DNA from: Priapulus caudatus
Lineage: Eukaryota > Priapulida > Priapulimorpha > Priapulimorphida > Priapulidae
Direction of reading: 5' to 3'
DNA length: 63,489 nt
Assembly: GCF_000485595.1 (NCBI RefSeq)
Contig: NW_014577306.1
Span: 125,178 to 188,666, forward strand
Numbering within the stretch: the stretch's first letter is position 1; each line of letters starts with the position of its first letter. A program made the position numbers and the translations under genes. The notes below the pieces were generated by a model, which had not been told where the DNA came from, made no database searches, and worked only from the letters and a program-made list of their open reading frames with translations. Below, in pieces: positions 1-16,533 of the stretch.

Positions 1-65
1 AGGTATAGTAGTAGGAATCAGGGGCGGCCGCAGGCGTAGTTTCTTAGGGGTAGGGGGCGGAACCA

Positions 66-245
66 GGGCGTGTACAGGATTTGTCAGGGGGGGGGGGTAT
101 ATCCTTTCTACCGTCAACCAAAACTTGCGAGCCACGCGAAGGGCGGTTCTGGCCCTTGAAATTAGACCCTCGGATGCTTTATTTCTGCGCGCGCAGGGGG
201 GGGGGAGTCCGGAACCCCCTGGACCCCTCCTGTAGCACGCCCCGG
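66..245 (+). repeat. Dispersed repeat with G-runs, copy 1
   Basis: This stretch matches the reverse complement of 8350-8535 in many short blocks. Shared pieces include GGGCGTGTACAGGATTTGT, CACGCGAAGGG, GAAATTAGA and CGCGCAGG. Two copies 8 kb apart in opposite orientation imply an interspersed element. Long G runs interrupt it, so the alignment is gapped. I cannot assign a class. Confidence 0.6.
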
Positions 246-3144
246 GAAAACTAGGGCCCTTTTACAGATATGATACGTGTGCGTTGCACTGACGGGTGGG
301 GTCCAGGGGTACTTCATGATCCATAAGAGTGCGCTACGCAATAGTTTGTCGTAAATCTTTTCGTACGCAATGCGACGGTGTTAGTTGCGATTTATCCAAC
401 GACAATTATTTAACTTTTAGTAAATTTGGTCGATTTCGCGTACGGCAAGCGAGGCGTTTTAGCGTGCGATTCATCAAGCTAAAATCTACGTAAACCTTGC
501 GTAACTCTTACACGATGCTGCGATAGTGCCGTAAGACACTCGAAATTATCGCAAGTATTTCCAGATACCATTATTTTATTGAGGAAAACATTATATTACT
601 ACTCAACTAAAAATAAATAAATAATTACCTACTAACAGCAAGCGGCGCCTTTGACGCTTTCTTTGTATAGCTTGGCATTGTTTTCGTCTATAGGCCGAGT
701 CTTCGTAGTTGCGTGTACGTGCCCGCACGCAATGAAGAATACGTGCTACACGCACGCACTTGTACGTAAGAAAAACGCACGCACGTGTACGTGCACACGC
801 ACTGCCTCAACTAAAAAAAAGGGGGTGCTGACCAGGACTAATACGTACGTACGCGTAACGCTCATGGGTTATGGTTAGATCTTAGGTTAGAGGCCTTAGG
901 GGTTAACGACGTGAATTATTTGCTCCGAGCATCGTTGTGCAGTCACTATCGAAGATTATAGCACCCTAGCATTAAATTTAAGAGATAGCTATGACACGCG
1001 TATATAGATAGCGGTCAGTTTAGATTAGTGTTACGGTTAGGGTTGGTTTTAGGTTTGACAGTGGCGTAGATGTAGGATTCTTTTCAGCGGGGGGGGGCAC
1101 TGGAGGTGGCCTTACATTTTCGTGGGGGGGGCACAATATATAACTTTTCTTTGTATTATACTGTTCTAACGGCATTGCTTTTATTCCAATTTTTTTTTTT
1201 ATTAAGCATTATTATTTTAGTGGGGCACTGGCGGCGGGCACAGAAAATTTGTGGGGGGGGGGGCGTGGCCACCAGGACCCCCGTTTACTACGCCCTGAGG
1301 TTGATGTTTGTACTTGTGTGTATATTTTGCTCGTGAGAAAAATCCTCCTTGAGGTTTTAGGGTCACAAGCACATAAAAACAGCTTACGCTTGAGTGCACG
1401 TGGTAGGGCCTACGCAAAAATATACCGGCCGGGACCCGCATTGAGCCGCTCGCATCAAGGGTTTTTAATAATTAGAATTAGCAAGAGCTGGGATGGCTGG
1501 AATCCTCCCCTCCCGCATCAACAAACAGCTTTCAGACCCGTCGAACCAGTTTTTTCCCCTTTTTTTAAAATCATAGGGGGCAACCGCCTCCACCCCCCCG
1601 TGACACGGGCCTGGTAGGAATTATACAATGCGGAATTGTCTGCCAAATGACAAATGTAAGCAGACTTGACCTATTGCTATGAATCTTGATTATTTGGTAT
1701 ACTATAGGGTCATGGCCAGACAAGTGCAGAACTGTAGCACATTTGTGGTACATAGGTCAAAGGGCCAGCATGCAAAGGACCATTTTAAATTCTTCTGAGA
1801 AAATGAGGATTGGCCGACAGAGTGAAAAACTCGGTTACCTTAACCGGTTTTATTTTTTGGCATTATCGAAGTATAAAATTAAATTTAGCTTTGCCACTAT
1901 ATTGCAAGGTATTTAAGCTGACATTGACTTTTGGACCTCATGAGGAGGCTTATAATTATGAACACGTATATGTTAGCTGCTCAAGTTGGTACAAAAAGAC
2001 AAGCCCGGACGTGAGGTGTTGACCGTGTGATATCGGACGGTGCGGACGCCGAAATGTTTTTTTCCACTTGAGTTCCGAACGCATAGCAATCAGCGCACTC
2101 CATTCCTCTAGCTTCCTCGACAGCAACAAATGCTAAAATAAATACTCACTATATATCCTTACCCTAACCTACCATAAACCGTACCGACCCTAGACCTACT
2201 ATAATCCACCATATATAGACGAACAATATTATTACAAAAACACTTACTCTATGGTGGTCTGGTAACTGAAGTGGCGCAAAAAAATTTCGGTGCGGGACAA
2301 CTCAAAGAGACATGGGAGGTCGAAGTTAGAAGGGTCAAAAAACAGTCAAGGGTCAAAGGTTAGGAAAGGGGCATAGGAGAAGAATCGAATGACCGCGATA
2401 AAGGCAAATGGACTAATGGACGTATTCCTCTTGATATTCGTATGTTTTTGTACGCTAGGGGGCGCAATGGGAAAAGGGGTAGAGATCTACGGGGACTCTA
2501 GGGGCCTCTAGGGGACGGTGTCTCTAGCGGGACTCTAGAGGGGAAGTGGGTAGCGCGTGTTCCGACAGTACCAGTCAATGGGGTTTCTTTCCCCCAACTA
2601 GGTGTTCGCGTAAAATCTGTACACACTACGGCACCGCAGCAGCTGTTTTTTCTGCTATCACGGCTCGAATATAGCAGTGGGAGCTCAATGCGACCTTACG
2701 TTAGTGTGCTTTGTCCCGCCACCACCCGCGACTTTAACTGTTCAGTATATGTGAACACATTTGGAACTAGATAATTTGTTGAGTAGTTCGGTTCTGAAGC
2801 ACTTTGCTTTGATAGATCGCGCATTCGTGATGCGATTCTCTTCAACAAAATAAAGAGAGGAGACAAGGCCATGCGTTTTCGATCACTCGTTCAATCGGTT
2901 ATACTGATACAAGTTCTGAGGTTATTTTCTATGAGATTTTGCTGGATTTAAATTTACAATACAACAACATGAGACATTTTCATAGCTGCATGCAGGATCT
3001 GCACCATATACGACCACTGTCAGAAACCAGGTACCACAGCAATATAGGTAGTATCCGTTTTATTAATCTGGCCGTAATAAACTGTAATATCTGTGAGCCT
3101 AAAAGCTGGCGGCGTTTACCAATGCAACTGTGTGTTGGCGAAAT
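246..3144. other. Gene-free stretch, nothing recognised
   Basis: No reading frame resembles a known protein. The content is A/T-rich DNA with runs of G, scattered single TTAGGG-like words near 1030, and a short cluster of CTCTAGGGG-type words near 2490-2545. I see no gene, RNA gene or complete mobile element. Confidence 0.5.
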
Positions 3145-3190
3145 TGCCGATTGTCAGCAACTTCGCCAACTTCGCAACTGACAATCGGCA
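3145..3190. repeat. Perfect 13-bp stem hairpin
   Basis: TGCCGATTGTCAG at 3145-3157 is the exact reverse complement of CTGACAATCGGCA at 3178-3190, with a 20-base loop holding two CAACTTCGC-like words. It could be the core of a small palindromic element or a transcribed hairpin. Function unknown. Confidence 0.7.
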
Positions 3191-3548
3191 GTGATAACGC
3201 CATAGTTGCGCAGCTCCAACGATCGATATAGGCAACTAGTTGGAGATTAGAACATGTTTCTAATTTCGCCAACTCGAGTTGGCGTGTTGACGTTTTTTTT
3301 GCTCAAGTGGCCAATCAGAGAACAGCAATCAGGGGTGTGTCCACTGCCACCAGAGAAAAAATAAAAACCGACGGAGTTATTTGCGGCGCGCGTTTCTGGC
3401 GGCACGTGTCGTGGTCAAGTGTGGGGAAATGATATTTGTGGTACTTGTACATCTGTACAGCCTTCAGTGACTAAAAAACTAATAACATGACTATAGTACA
3501 GGAAGAGAATAATAGTAATAATAGATCGGGTTCATTATTGAATATGTA

Positions 3549-3552
<4 letters not shown>

Positions 3553-3579
<27 letters not shown>

Positions 3580-3580
3580 C
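3553..3580 (+). repeat. Poly-C tract of 28 bases
   Basis: An uninterrupted run of C. On the other strand it could form a G-quadruplex. Homopolymer length in an assembly is often unreliable. Confidence 0.9.
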
Positions 3581-4371
3581 GAGGTGATCACGGCTGAATG
3601 GAGGGCTGACAGCAAAACTCTTTTAATTGAATGTGAGAAAAAGCGCCCAAAAAGGTTGTGACCTTTGTTTGCCAGTGCCCACTCAATTACTGTGCCGGCG
3701 GCGCGCGCCACGTAGCCGGCATAATTGCCGCAGGTATTAAGCGCGGTACGTCATTTAACTTTAATATTAATTTTTGAAAAAAATGGCGGAATTTCTCTAG
3801 AGCGAGAGCAGAACGAGCGAGAAAGAGAGAGAGAGAGCAGAACGCGAGAAACGAGAGAAGCGGGAGTCAGAGAAAGAGGGAAGAGTTGCAACTCGGTGAT
3901 CGCGCAATGCCGCACTATGCTCCGAAGAAATTAAGTATTTATGCAATAATTATGCATTTATAAAACGAAGAGGAGTTATCCTAGCGCATAATTTATTGAT
4001 ACATTACATCAGTGACTCTATGAAATAGTGGCAAGAAGAATTCTTATGGGCATGTTATGACATTAATGGTCGGCAGTGCCTATAACCGCATGATCGCTAC
4101 GTTGCGTGTGTAGCGCAAAGCGCCAATATATATCTCACCAAGAAAGATTATATTTGTGTGATAACTTATATTTATGGTCAGGGAGGGTCTCTCAGCATAG
4201 GATTTATGTATAAAATCATATTAATCGTAGACTGCTTATTATTAATTAGGAGCGCGCCATACTAGCCTGTAGGCGTGCAAAACACCTAACTTCACCGCGG
4301 ACGATATTAGCTTAGTACACTATCCTAGCGCGGCATAGCTGCGCGTGTACGTATCGGACACTACTACCCAC

Positions 4372-4720
4372 TGGACAAGTACCATCGGACAATTACCCCG
4401 GACAATTACCCCCGGACAATTTACCACCGGACAATGTACCACCCGGACGTTACCACCAGGACGATTGACCACCAGGACAATTACCACCCCCGGAACTATC
4501 TACACCCGCGACGATTACCCACCGGACGATTACCCACCAGGACATTACCCACCAGGCAATTTACCCACGCAGGACAATTACCCACTAGGACAAACTACCC
4601 CCGGACAATACCACCGGACATGTACCCCCAGGAACAATTACATCGGGACAATTACCACCAGCGACATATTACACCAGGGCAATTACCCCACCCCCCGCAC
4701 GCAATTACCTGCCCCCCCAC
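4372..4720 (+). repeat. Degenerate minisatellite, about 15-bp unit
   Basis: Repeated words close to ACCACCAGGACAATT run for about 350 bases with length drift between copies. Two overlapping frames stay open and read as Thr/Pro/Tyr-rich repeats, as expected from the satellite; I do not call a protein. Confidence 0.75.
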
Positions 4721-4947
4721 AACACACCGATACAGTAATGATGATTCATCTACGGACCATATTCATGATTTAATAATTTTCAACTTTAACATTCGCTGGA
4801 TTCACTGCCCGATATTTTGACTTATTTGCGACATTTCCGATACCCGTATAGAGTGTTTCACTTGACGTCATTAGATCAGAGTCACGTGTATTTGTTATCG
4901 CTGTCATTGGTGGTGGCGAAGCGAGCGTGCTGCTTGACATTTACAGA

Positions 4948-5200
4948 TGATCGTGCGTGCGTGCGTTGCGTGCGGTGCTTGCAGTACACGTTCGTGCCGT
5001 GCGTTGCGTGTGGGGTGTGCATATACTGTGTGTTGCTTGTGTGCGTGGCGTGCTTACGTTGCGATGGTGTGCAGGTAACACGTGCATGCATGGGGCCACG
5101 TAGAGCGTGCGTGCGCGACTGTACACGTTCGGCGTGATGCGTGGCGTGCGTGGTGTGACGACAGTTGCGTGCATGCAGTGTGTGCGTGCCAGTGTGCCCG
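4948..5200 (+). repeat. Degenerate TGCG-rich simple repeat
   Basis: The stretch is built from irregular TGCG, GTGC and GCGT words and is rich in CpG compared with the surrounding A/T-rich DNA. No coding signal. Confidence 0.6.
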
Positions 5201-6789
5201 TATTCGTACATATCACGCATTTGCTTGCTGCAATCGTTAAACTGCGCATGTGCGATATGACGTTCAATGTTTATCAACAATGAAACTCCTATGAAGTTTC
5301 ATCGGCAAGTATCGGTGTAACCAGTATTCGGTCCGACTGAACGGCCTTACATACGCGACGGACACGGCATGCCAGCCGTTCGAGGGTGGTACGTGATATG
5401 CACTAACTATTTCGAGGTGACACAGGGCAGCGCACGAGAGACATAAGGGAGAGGATCATGGGGACGCCCGACTCACCGGGAGGAAGTCCGGGTCACACAA
5501 GGGGTAGAGAACTTGATAAATAAGCGCTAGGGGAACAGAACGGGGACAGCGAGTGCGGAGAACAGTGCGACGGTCGAGCCGAACCAACAACCAGAGCTAT
5601 GGCATTAACGTAATATATGTTTCCTTTCTATGTTAGTTACTTACACAAGTACGGATTATTATCGAGTAAACGTTATCGGTTGTTTTTGGTTATAGTCAGA
5701 GTTTGGACATTCTCAGTCGTTTAGATCAGGACTTACAGTAAACGTTCTCGCGTCGTTGTAGATTATGATCAGCTAGACATTATGGCGTTGTTTAGATCAT
5801 GTTAGAGGTGAACGTTTAGAATGTTCGGTGTTAGGATTAGTGGAAACGGTTAGATGGTGCATTTGGAGCATTGCGTAGAGGGGCGTTTATCGACGGTCGG
5901 ACGCGGCGGTCTCGCGAGGAAGTCGCATGCTGTTTATTGAATGTGTACGTGATGGGTGCGATATTTGGTTTAATAATTCGGGTATGCGTGCGTATCTAAA
6001 ATTACGGTTTGCGTTTGCGTATTCACGAGTTGTATCTTATATCGCGAGTTGGGTTTATTGCCTTCACAGTCTAGCTAGAACATATACGATCACGCCGTCG
6101 CGCGGGCCTTAATAAATTAAAGAAGCACGCGAGTCGACATCGGCCTTCACCTTGCGCATCAGCAGCGGGAGCTAGCGCAGCACCCAATGCACATGTACAT
6201 GTATAGACATTTTCTGGTCGCTTATGCAATGAATAACATCACATTTATTTTACGGTTGCTCGCCACAGCGGCCTTGGCAGTCGCCGATCCGCGTTTTCTT
6301 GTAGTGTTGTTCTTGTTACTATTCTTCAAGTAAATTTATTACCGACTATTGCAAATTCCGCGTAATGCAAACTCGCGTAAATCAAGAACACAGCTCAGCA
6401 CGCGACACCCAGCTTTATTACCTTTCCGCTACTTAAGTATCTTTGCCTACGCGCGTGCTGGCGCATATCGCGCGAGGTCGGTCCGCGCCTAATCGCTCGC
6501 ATGCCTGAGTTCCATCTGTGCATCTTCACGCTCGCGTAGTCCTGCCTATAAGCGTTCGATTTATCGATTGGCCTGATTGGCAGTCTGCTTCCCTCATAGC
6601 GGTGTTAAAAATTCGGAATTTATTGAATACATATTAGATCAAGAGCTATATAATAGATGTACAACGGAAAAACGGGAAAATAGTGCTATTTCACGACATA
6701 ATTTTTCTTGCTGCGAGTCTATAATAATTTCATGGCTTTGCATTAACGCAGAATTCTTTTGCCTCTTATAAACAGAGACCAACGCCTTG
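5201..6789. other. Gene-free stretch
   Basis: No protein similarity, tRNA or obvious element was seen here. Confidence 0.45.
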
Positions 6790-7268
6790 GTCAATACGAT
6801 ACTCCTAGGCGCAGATATCGGCTCCTAAACTCCCTCCTCACATGCCAAACGCCGCGCTCAATCCACTTCTGTCCCCATCCTTCACGCGGCCTTAGCCTTG
6901 TTCGTGAGAGTTCGCGTTTTTCCGCCATATTATTGAATGAGTTCGCGGTGCAGGTGCAGGGTGGGAGTGACTTTCGGCGGGCATCCGCTATGCCCTGATC
7001 TCCATTATCTTATCCTAGCTACGGCTAATGCCCGTGATGATGGAGCCGGGCAAGTTTTTTTAATTAAGTCTCTACAACGCAGCTACGTAAGAGTCTCAAA
7101 TTTGGGCATGGACATCAATTATCAGACGCTCCACGTGACGGAAAAGCGCATAGTCCGAATGCTTAGACGCCGTGAGATGGAAGAGATGGATTCGAGGCGA
7201 CGTTCTGGGCATGTGGGAGGGGGGTTTAGGAGCCGATATCATCCACTGAGGCGAGTAATCGTATGACA
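6790..7268. mobile_element. Foldback element with about 150-bp diverged arms
   Basis: The left part (about 6790-6940) is matched, inverted, by about 7115-7266. The best shared block is GATATCGGCTCCTAAAC followed by CATGCC, with similar tips near CGATACTC and CGATTACTC. Spacer about 175 bp. No clear target duplication. Class unknown. Confidence 0.6.
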
Positions 7269-8349
7269 AAGCGAGTGGTATTTTTTAGAGAGCATATAGA
7301 TTTGCTTAATGCAATACCATGTATATTATTATAGACTTGCAGGCAATAGTAGCAATACATGTTGTCGTGAAATTTAGCCTATTTTCCCGTTTTTTTCGTT
7401 GATAAATCATGTAATTATTAGCTCTTGATTAGCATTGTAGTATTGCATTATAATGGGAAAATATGTTGTTTTCATAATGTACATTATCACTACCTGTATC
7501 ACATAAAACCGTAAAAAATCTTGTATCATCAGAGATGAATATGCTGAAACAATTATTTAAACCTCATATTAGACAATTCAGTTATGATTTTGAAACTCTA
7601 TTCACAACTACTGTGCCAAGTTTGATGCTTTTTGTCAGCTCTGTAACGATCATGAAGCTATGTGTAAATAAAATGTTGAATTGAATTAAATTAATGCTTT
7701 CCCCACATGTTAACTTCTAGTCTACGTATTCTTGTTTCTCTCTCTAATTTTGGTTTCTGTCATCCCATAGTGAAATCCTTAGTGAGGCTGATGATATTTG
7801 AGATGACAGTTAATGCACGGGATATGCAAAAACCAGTGTTTGCGAAAATCTGCGCAAGAGGTCTATTTCTATCATCATATATTTCTTATATATATATATA
7901 TCTTGCCCAGAATCATAATAGACCATAATAAGATCTAACAATATATATATAAAAAATGCGCAATCCATCTTTACCTGTAATAACAAGTGCCGCAGAGCGA
8001 CAGCGCTCAACTGACGTGTACTGTAGCCGGATATTCTTCTGATAAACTCCGAAAGGATAATCTCATCCCTTGGGCACCGAATTCAGGATGCGCCTCCGCC
8101 ACGCGTTCGCGATCCAGAGCATTTATCTAGGATATTCATCTACTACTAATTACAGATCTAAAATCTATTGATACTGATAGGCTTTTGCTAGACGATGAGA
8201 TACAGTAATAGAAGATACACTGTGTACTTTAATGACTTCACTATATTAACAGTTTATCATGGAATATTGCCGCACGAGGCGCGCAGTCGTATGTAGGTGG
8301 TATTGGTGAGAGGGTGGGGAGGAGAGGGGCAGTGGAGGGGGCAAGTCCG
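7269..8349. other. Gene-free stretch
   Basis: A/T-rich DNA with a TA-dinucleotide run near 7890. No gene seen. Confidence 0.45.
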
Positions 8350-8535
8350 TTATAGGGGGGTGGGGGGTAAGGGTCCGGATTCCCCTCCCTGCGCGACGCC
8401 AGAAAACGTATATCTGAGGGGTTCTAATTTCAAAATTTTTCGAGGGGAGGGCCCCCAGACCCCCCCCCTTCGCGTGCTCACAAGTTTCGGTTACGGTTAG
8501 ACCCCCCCTGCTACAAATCCTGTACACGCCCCTGG
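8350..8535 (-). repeat. Dispersed repeat with G-runs, copy 2
   Basis: Reverse-complement partner of 66-245. Shared landmarks are the GTGTACAGGATTTGT word, the CACGCGAAGGG word and the ATTTC/GAAAT block. The G runs of copy 1 appear here as C and G runs of different length. Confidence 0.6.
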
Positions 8536-8575
8536 GGGGCTCTAATAGCAAAAGCAGTTCAATCCTTTGTTAACA

Positions 8576-9144
8576 GTCAACAAATCCATGTTTAATCCTC
8601 CACTTGAGGGTCAACAGGTTATCAGACACTTACTCTTCGCACGTCAGCGGAAAGCACATTTCATGGTCCTTTCAATAAAGTGATAAAAATGGTTAGTGAG
8701 TGCTGAAACAAATTTTTTTTCACTCGGTCCATTAGACCATGTCCTCAGAAAATGTCTGATATTTGACCTTTCCCCCAATGCCCTTTGACCTGTGACCTCC
8801 AATTTTGCGCTGGTGATGGGGGGTCCTCCCCATCACACTATACATCGAATATTAAGAGCGTAGGTCAAGCCGTTGAGATTTGTGCCGCAATTCCGTATTT
8901 CCTCCTATACCTTAATTAAGTTAAGGGAGAAATATTCCCCCTACATTGACACACCTTGACCTTTGACGCTTGACCCCCAAATTCGACATCCTGAGTCCTT
9001 TTCGCGATCCCCCCCTATGTCCCAAATATCAAGACCGTACGTCGAGCGGTCAAGATTTGTACCATAACTCTTGACACACGGACGAACGCACGAACAGACA
9101 TTCATGCGATTCTACAAGCTGCATCTGACTTCGTCAGCTGTGCT
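8576..9144 (+). mobile_element. HINE-like family A, 3-prime part (copy 1)
   Basis: Matches the right-hand half of the copies at 9145-10244 and 48999-50081: a block beginning near TTGAGGGTCAACAGGTTATC, then GCGATTCTACAAGCTGCATC, then a hairpin (TCTGAC/GTCAG) and an end reading GTGCTAA. The next copy begins directly after it, head to tail. No coding capacity. Confidence 0.75.
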
Positions 9145-10244
9145 AACAAGAGCTACAGAGCGTCTAGGCTCATCTGAGGTCTGTTGCTACGGTTATAAAC
9201 GTAACATTTAAGTCGTGCGTAGTGACACCTTTGTTAGGCGCAGATATGCAGATACGCAGTTGCGTACACATCATTTCAGCAACCTTCTGCATTCTGCATA
9301 CCTCCCAAATCCCATTGGTTGATATGTAAATCGCGTGCCTGAAACTCCTGGGTTATGGTGCATTGTGACCCTAACCTTAACCCTAACTCTATTTTTTTTT
9401 TTAATAATTTATTGTTGTAAAAATTATTCGTTGTTATTAAATTGTTGTAAATAAATCATGTAAATATTTGCGTTAATTGGAAAAAATACTTAAATGGATA
9501 AAGATAGAAACATACAGAAAACAGGTAATTAATAAAAGATCTGATGGGATTTGATCCAAGGACCTTTGAGCTGTAATCCTGTGCTAAACCCGTTTGGCTA
9601 TCCAGGCTTATTGGCTTTCTAGATTATGGATGTGCCATGAATGTGAGAACACTGTGACATCATTGAAGCAGTTCAGGAATCCATTTTTAACCCTCCTCTT
9701 GAGGGTCAAAAGGTTATCAGACACTTACTCTTCGCATGTCAGTGGAAAGCACATTTCATGGTCCTTTCAATAAAGTGATAAAAATGGTAGGTCAGCACTG
9801 AAACAAAAAAGTTTTTCACTCTGTCTATTAGGCCATGTCCTCAGAAAATGTCTGATATCTGACCTTTCCCCCCTGCCCTTTGACCTGTGACCTCCAATTT
9901 CGCACTGGTGATGGGTTTCCTGCCCATCACACTATACACCAAACATAACCGAGCATAGGTCAAGCCGTTAAGATTTGTGCCGCAATTCCGTATTTCCTCC
10001 TATACCTTAAGTTAAGGGGAAATATTCCCCCTCCGTTTACACATCTTGACCTTTGACCCTTGCCTCCTAAATTTGTCATCCCGAGTCCTTTTCACGATCA
10101 CCCCGACGTCCCGAATATTGTGACCGTACGTCGAGCGGTTAAGATTTGTGCGCAACTGTTGACGCACGCACGGACGGCCGGACGGACAGACAGACAATCA
10201 TGCGATTCTACAAGCTGCATCCGACTACATCAGATGAGCTACAA
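9145..10244 (+). mobile_element. HINE-like family A, full-length copy
   Basis: About 1.1 kb and collinear with 48999-50081. In order: a 5-prime subterminal word GCTCATCTGA (9168-9177), a short CCCTAACC-type tract near 9370, a tRNA-like block, a conserved body, a GGACGGAC microsatellite near 10170, a hairpin, and the inverted word TCAGATGAGC before a CTA end. Subterminal inverted repeats, microsatellite, 3-prime hairpin and CTAR end recall DINE/HINE non-autonomous Helitrons; this is architectural inference, since no transposase or Rep/Hel gene is present. Confidence 0.75.
9541..9608 (-). repeat. tRNA-derived SINE-like block
   Basis: On the minus strand it reads as a degenerate tRNA: an A-box-like TAGCCAAACGGG, then a B-box-like GGATCAAATCC, with about tRNA spacing. 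It repeats at 49388-49455, and a related block lies at 11207-11275. Stems are imperfect, so I call a SINE head and not a functional tRNA. Confidence 0.6.
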
Positions 10245-10951
10245 ACAAACGGTTCTGTTTTTATTTACTCCTGATAAAAGGTATAAAAAGTATAAACCCA
10301 TAATAAAAGGGATAAAAACTGGACACACTAATCTTTATTCCACAAATCAAACAAGTCAATGGTTGAGATAAATGAGAGGGCAATTATTAGAATTTTTTGA
10401 TATAGCATGCATCCTCATGAATGCATTTTTAGCAGTAACACAACAACGATTGTCTAGTATATTACCCCCAATTTAACAGTGTAAATTAATAAAGTGATTA
10501 ATAAGTTATTTACTACACGATAAACACTACTGTAAATGCTACTCTCCACATATATCAACAGTTTAAAGTAGCACGTAAGTTTTAAACAGCATCAACAAAG
10601 TAGCTGGCTAGTAGAACATGGCTCACTGAGTGAACTCTACAGATCTATTCCATGGAACATCACCGCGGGATCACCGCACTGTGTTATCACAGTTCAAAAC
10701 ACCAAAGGATTGAATGCGGGAAACTGAAAAGACGTACAATGATGACAGATGTAAAGTGTGACACTATGACCTAATGAGAGCCAGTTATATATAAAGTAAA
10801 TTAACCATGACTTGACCATGTTTGACTTATGTCTACACTAGCTATGACTCGCACATAAACACCTTTCATTATTTTATAGTACATTATTGTAAAGAAAGAC
10901 ACTAACGCCATCTTTTTGAACCTAGAATCACATGTCATCACTGCGCACCCA

Positions 10952-11379
10952 GGTCGAGGTTATATCACACCCCTCACAGCAGGTCCTATCCCAGAAACCA
11001 CCGCAACCTACGCCCTACTACCTAACCCTAACCCTAGCCCTAACCCTAACCCTAATTAAATTTAATTAACACTAATAAATTTAATTTAATTAAAAAATAA
11101 ATTTTTAATTAAATTGTTGTAAATAAATTATGTAAATATTTGCGTTAATTGGGAAAAAATAGTTAAATGGATAAAGATAGAAAAATTAAAAAATTAAAAA
11201 ATTAATACATGGGATTCGAACTAACGACCTTCAGAGGTAACGCCAGCCGCTCTACAAGATAGGCTATTCAGCCGGATTACAATCATATGTTATGGATGTG
11301 CCATGCATACATACATACATGCATCGGCGCGGTGGTTTCTGGGATAGCCTGCTGTGAGGGGTGTGATATAACCCTAACC
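10952..11379. mobile_element. Telomere-cored inverted-repeat element a
   Basis: Inverted arms of about 46 bp lie at 10957-11004 and 11327-11376 (shared words TATATCACACCCCTCACAGC and CCCAGAAACCACCGC). The inside holds about seven CCCTAA units (11020-11057) and a tRNA-like SINE block. The flanks are an exact 9-bp direct repeat, GCGCACCCA, at 10943-10951 and 11380-11388, which marks both insertion ends. No coding capacity. Confidence 0.8.
11207..11275 (-). repeat. tRNA-derived SINE-like block
   Basis: Minus-strand reading gives A-box-like TAGCCTATCTTGTAGAGCGG and a perfect B box GTTCGAATCCC at tRNA-like spacing, followed by an A/T-rich tail with a TTAAATGGATAAAGATAGAA word shared with the other two SINE-like blocks. 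Confidence 0.65.
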
Positions 11380-11644
11380 GCGCACCCAGCTAAATGGGTC
11401 CTTAATAATTTTTCGCAAAAAGAATCACAATTATAAAATAAACGTACACCTGCTAACATAACTAAAGGATATTTACATCTTGCCAATAATGAAATTTGGT
11501 GAAGAGTTTGTGACTCATATAAATAAACTGACATAAATTCGTTCTATAACAGAACAGTTATGTAATTGCCAGAATTTACTTTCCTAATTTTTGCCAGCCC
11601 AAACTATTTATTTACCTTGTAATCTAACATCATCAACATAATAT

Positions 11645-11716
11645 CAGGAGTAAGATAATATAGGTGATATAATAAGATATATAGATGATATAATATCCTA
11701 TATTATCTTACTCCTG
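11645..11716. mobile_element. 72-bp hairpin of the CAGGAGT family
   Basis: Begins CAGGAGTAAGATAATATAGG and ends with its reverse complement. Flanked by exact 7-bp repeats ATAATAT at 11638-11644 and 11717-11723. This is a minimal member of the foldback family also seen at 14803-15631 and 19685-20802. Confidence 0.8.
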
Positions 11717-12405
11717 ATAATATCCATACATACGTATAAATATGTTCATGCAAATAAACATACATTGCATATGAGCAGTAGTGGCACGTAGTAGTATATA
11801 CCACAAACACATATATAATCATGATAATAGTATAGGTACTATCTCTCTAGCTCGTTGCTTGTTAGGTAGAAATATATGCAGTAAAACTATATCAACACTG
11901 AACATGTTACCAGCAGCAAATTTATGCACATCTTTCTGCTGGTATTGGTACTATATTTTCCTGTACCACATTATATTTTAGTTATATATACTTGTTTTTC
12001 TAATAAGGAAGCATTAGGTCACACGTTGTATCTATGGAAGAATTTGATCACACGAACTATGAATAAAGCATGTATGCGTACCAACAACAATAGATTAATG
12101 TAATCTGACTTCAATACTGTTATGGTTATAGTATATAGGTATATAATTCAATATACAAATATTCCATACAAATATTTGTTGGGCATAACATTTATATCTT
12201 CACACAGTGGCAGCACTAATTTCAATGAGAGGATTGAATTAGAAATGCAGGTGATGCTCAATGAGAAGCAGGAAACCGTTCACTGTGGTTCAGTATTATC
12301 TTCTGAACTAGGTCAATTCACTCAAGGAGCTTTGTTTGCGAAGTCTTGTAAATGTTAGTAATTAAAATGTCTATAATGCATCACTAAAAAGCAGGTGCGA
12401 GGTCA

Positions 12406-16001
<3,596 letters not shown>

Positions 16002-16533
16002 TCTACCACTGGGTTCTGTACTGAGGCAATATATAAGTGCTATTTTTCCATGCAAGTCGTAATCACCACTTTAAAATCCATTTTCCTTAAATGGCGCAGA
16101 AAGGGTTGTAGGTACTGCTCCAGTCAAAACTGCTGCCTGATGCCAATGCTACATGTAGTGGTGGGGAGGGCAGCCTTCTATACAATAAAATTGTTTAAGA
16201 TCAGCTATAGTTGCTATTCATGTATATACACAGAACCTTGTGTGAACAGGGCTATAGCTCAATCATAAACTGGTGCATAGGAGGTATACTCATTAAGATT
16301 ATTATTACTATCTCAACATCACAGGCATGGTGTGATTGTAATGAACTTATATCTCTCCCTGGCATGATTGACAGACATCTTTAGCCAATCAATGTTGAAA
16401 CAGAACATTCTAAATACAATGCTTAGCAAAGAAGTGCCACAAAAGTTTACATTTGTGATTCGAGTGGTTCTGGTGTGCACACCTGTGACCCGAGTGATAA
16501 ACACATACAACGAGTCTACTGCTGTATCAGTGT

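Noticed and set aside
3725-3934. Arg/Glu-rich frame
   Set aside because: A GA-rich simple stretch gives this composition; no homology or exon structure.
4345-4820. Open frames with Thr/Pro/Tyr repeats such as DDYPPDDYPPGHYPPG
   Set aside because: Two overlapping frames are open at once because the DNA is a 15-bp minisatellite. No start context, splice sites or family match.
11207-11275. Functional tRNA gene
   Set aside because: A and B boxes are present, but stems and acceptor pairing are imperfect and the block is shared with repeats elsewhere.
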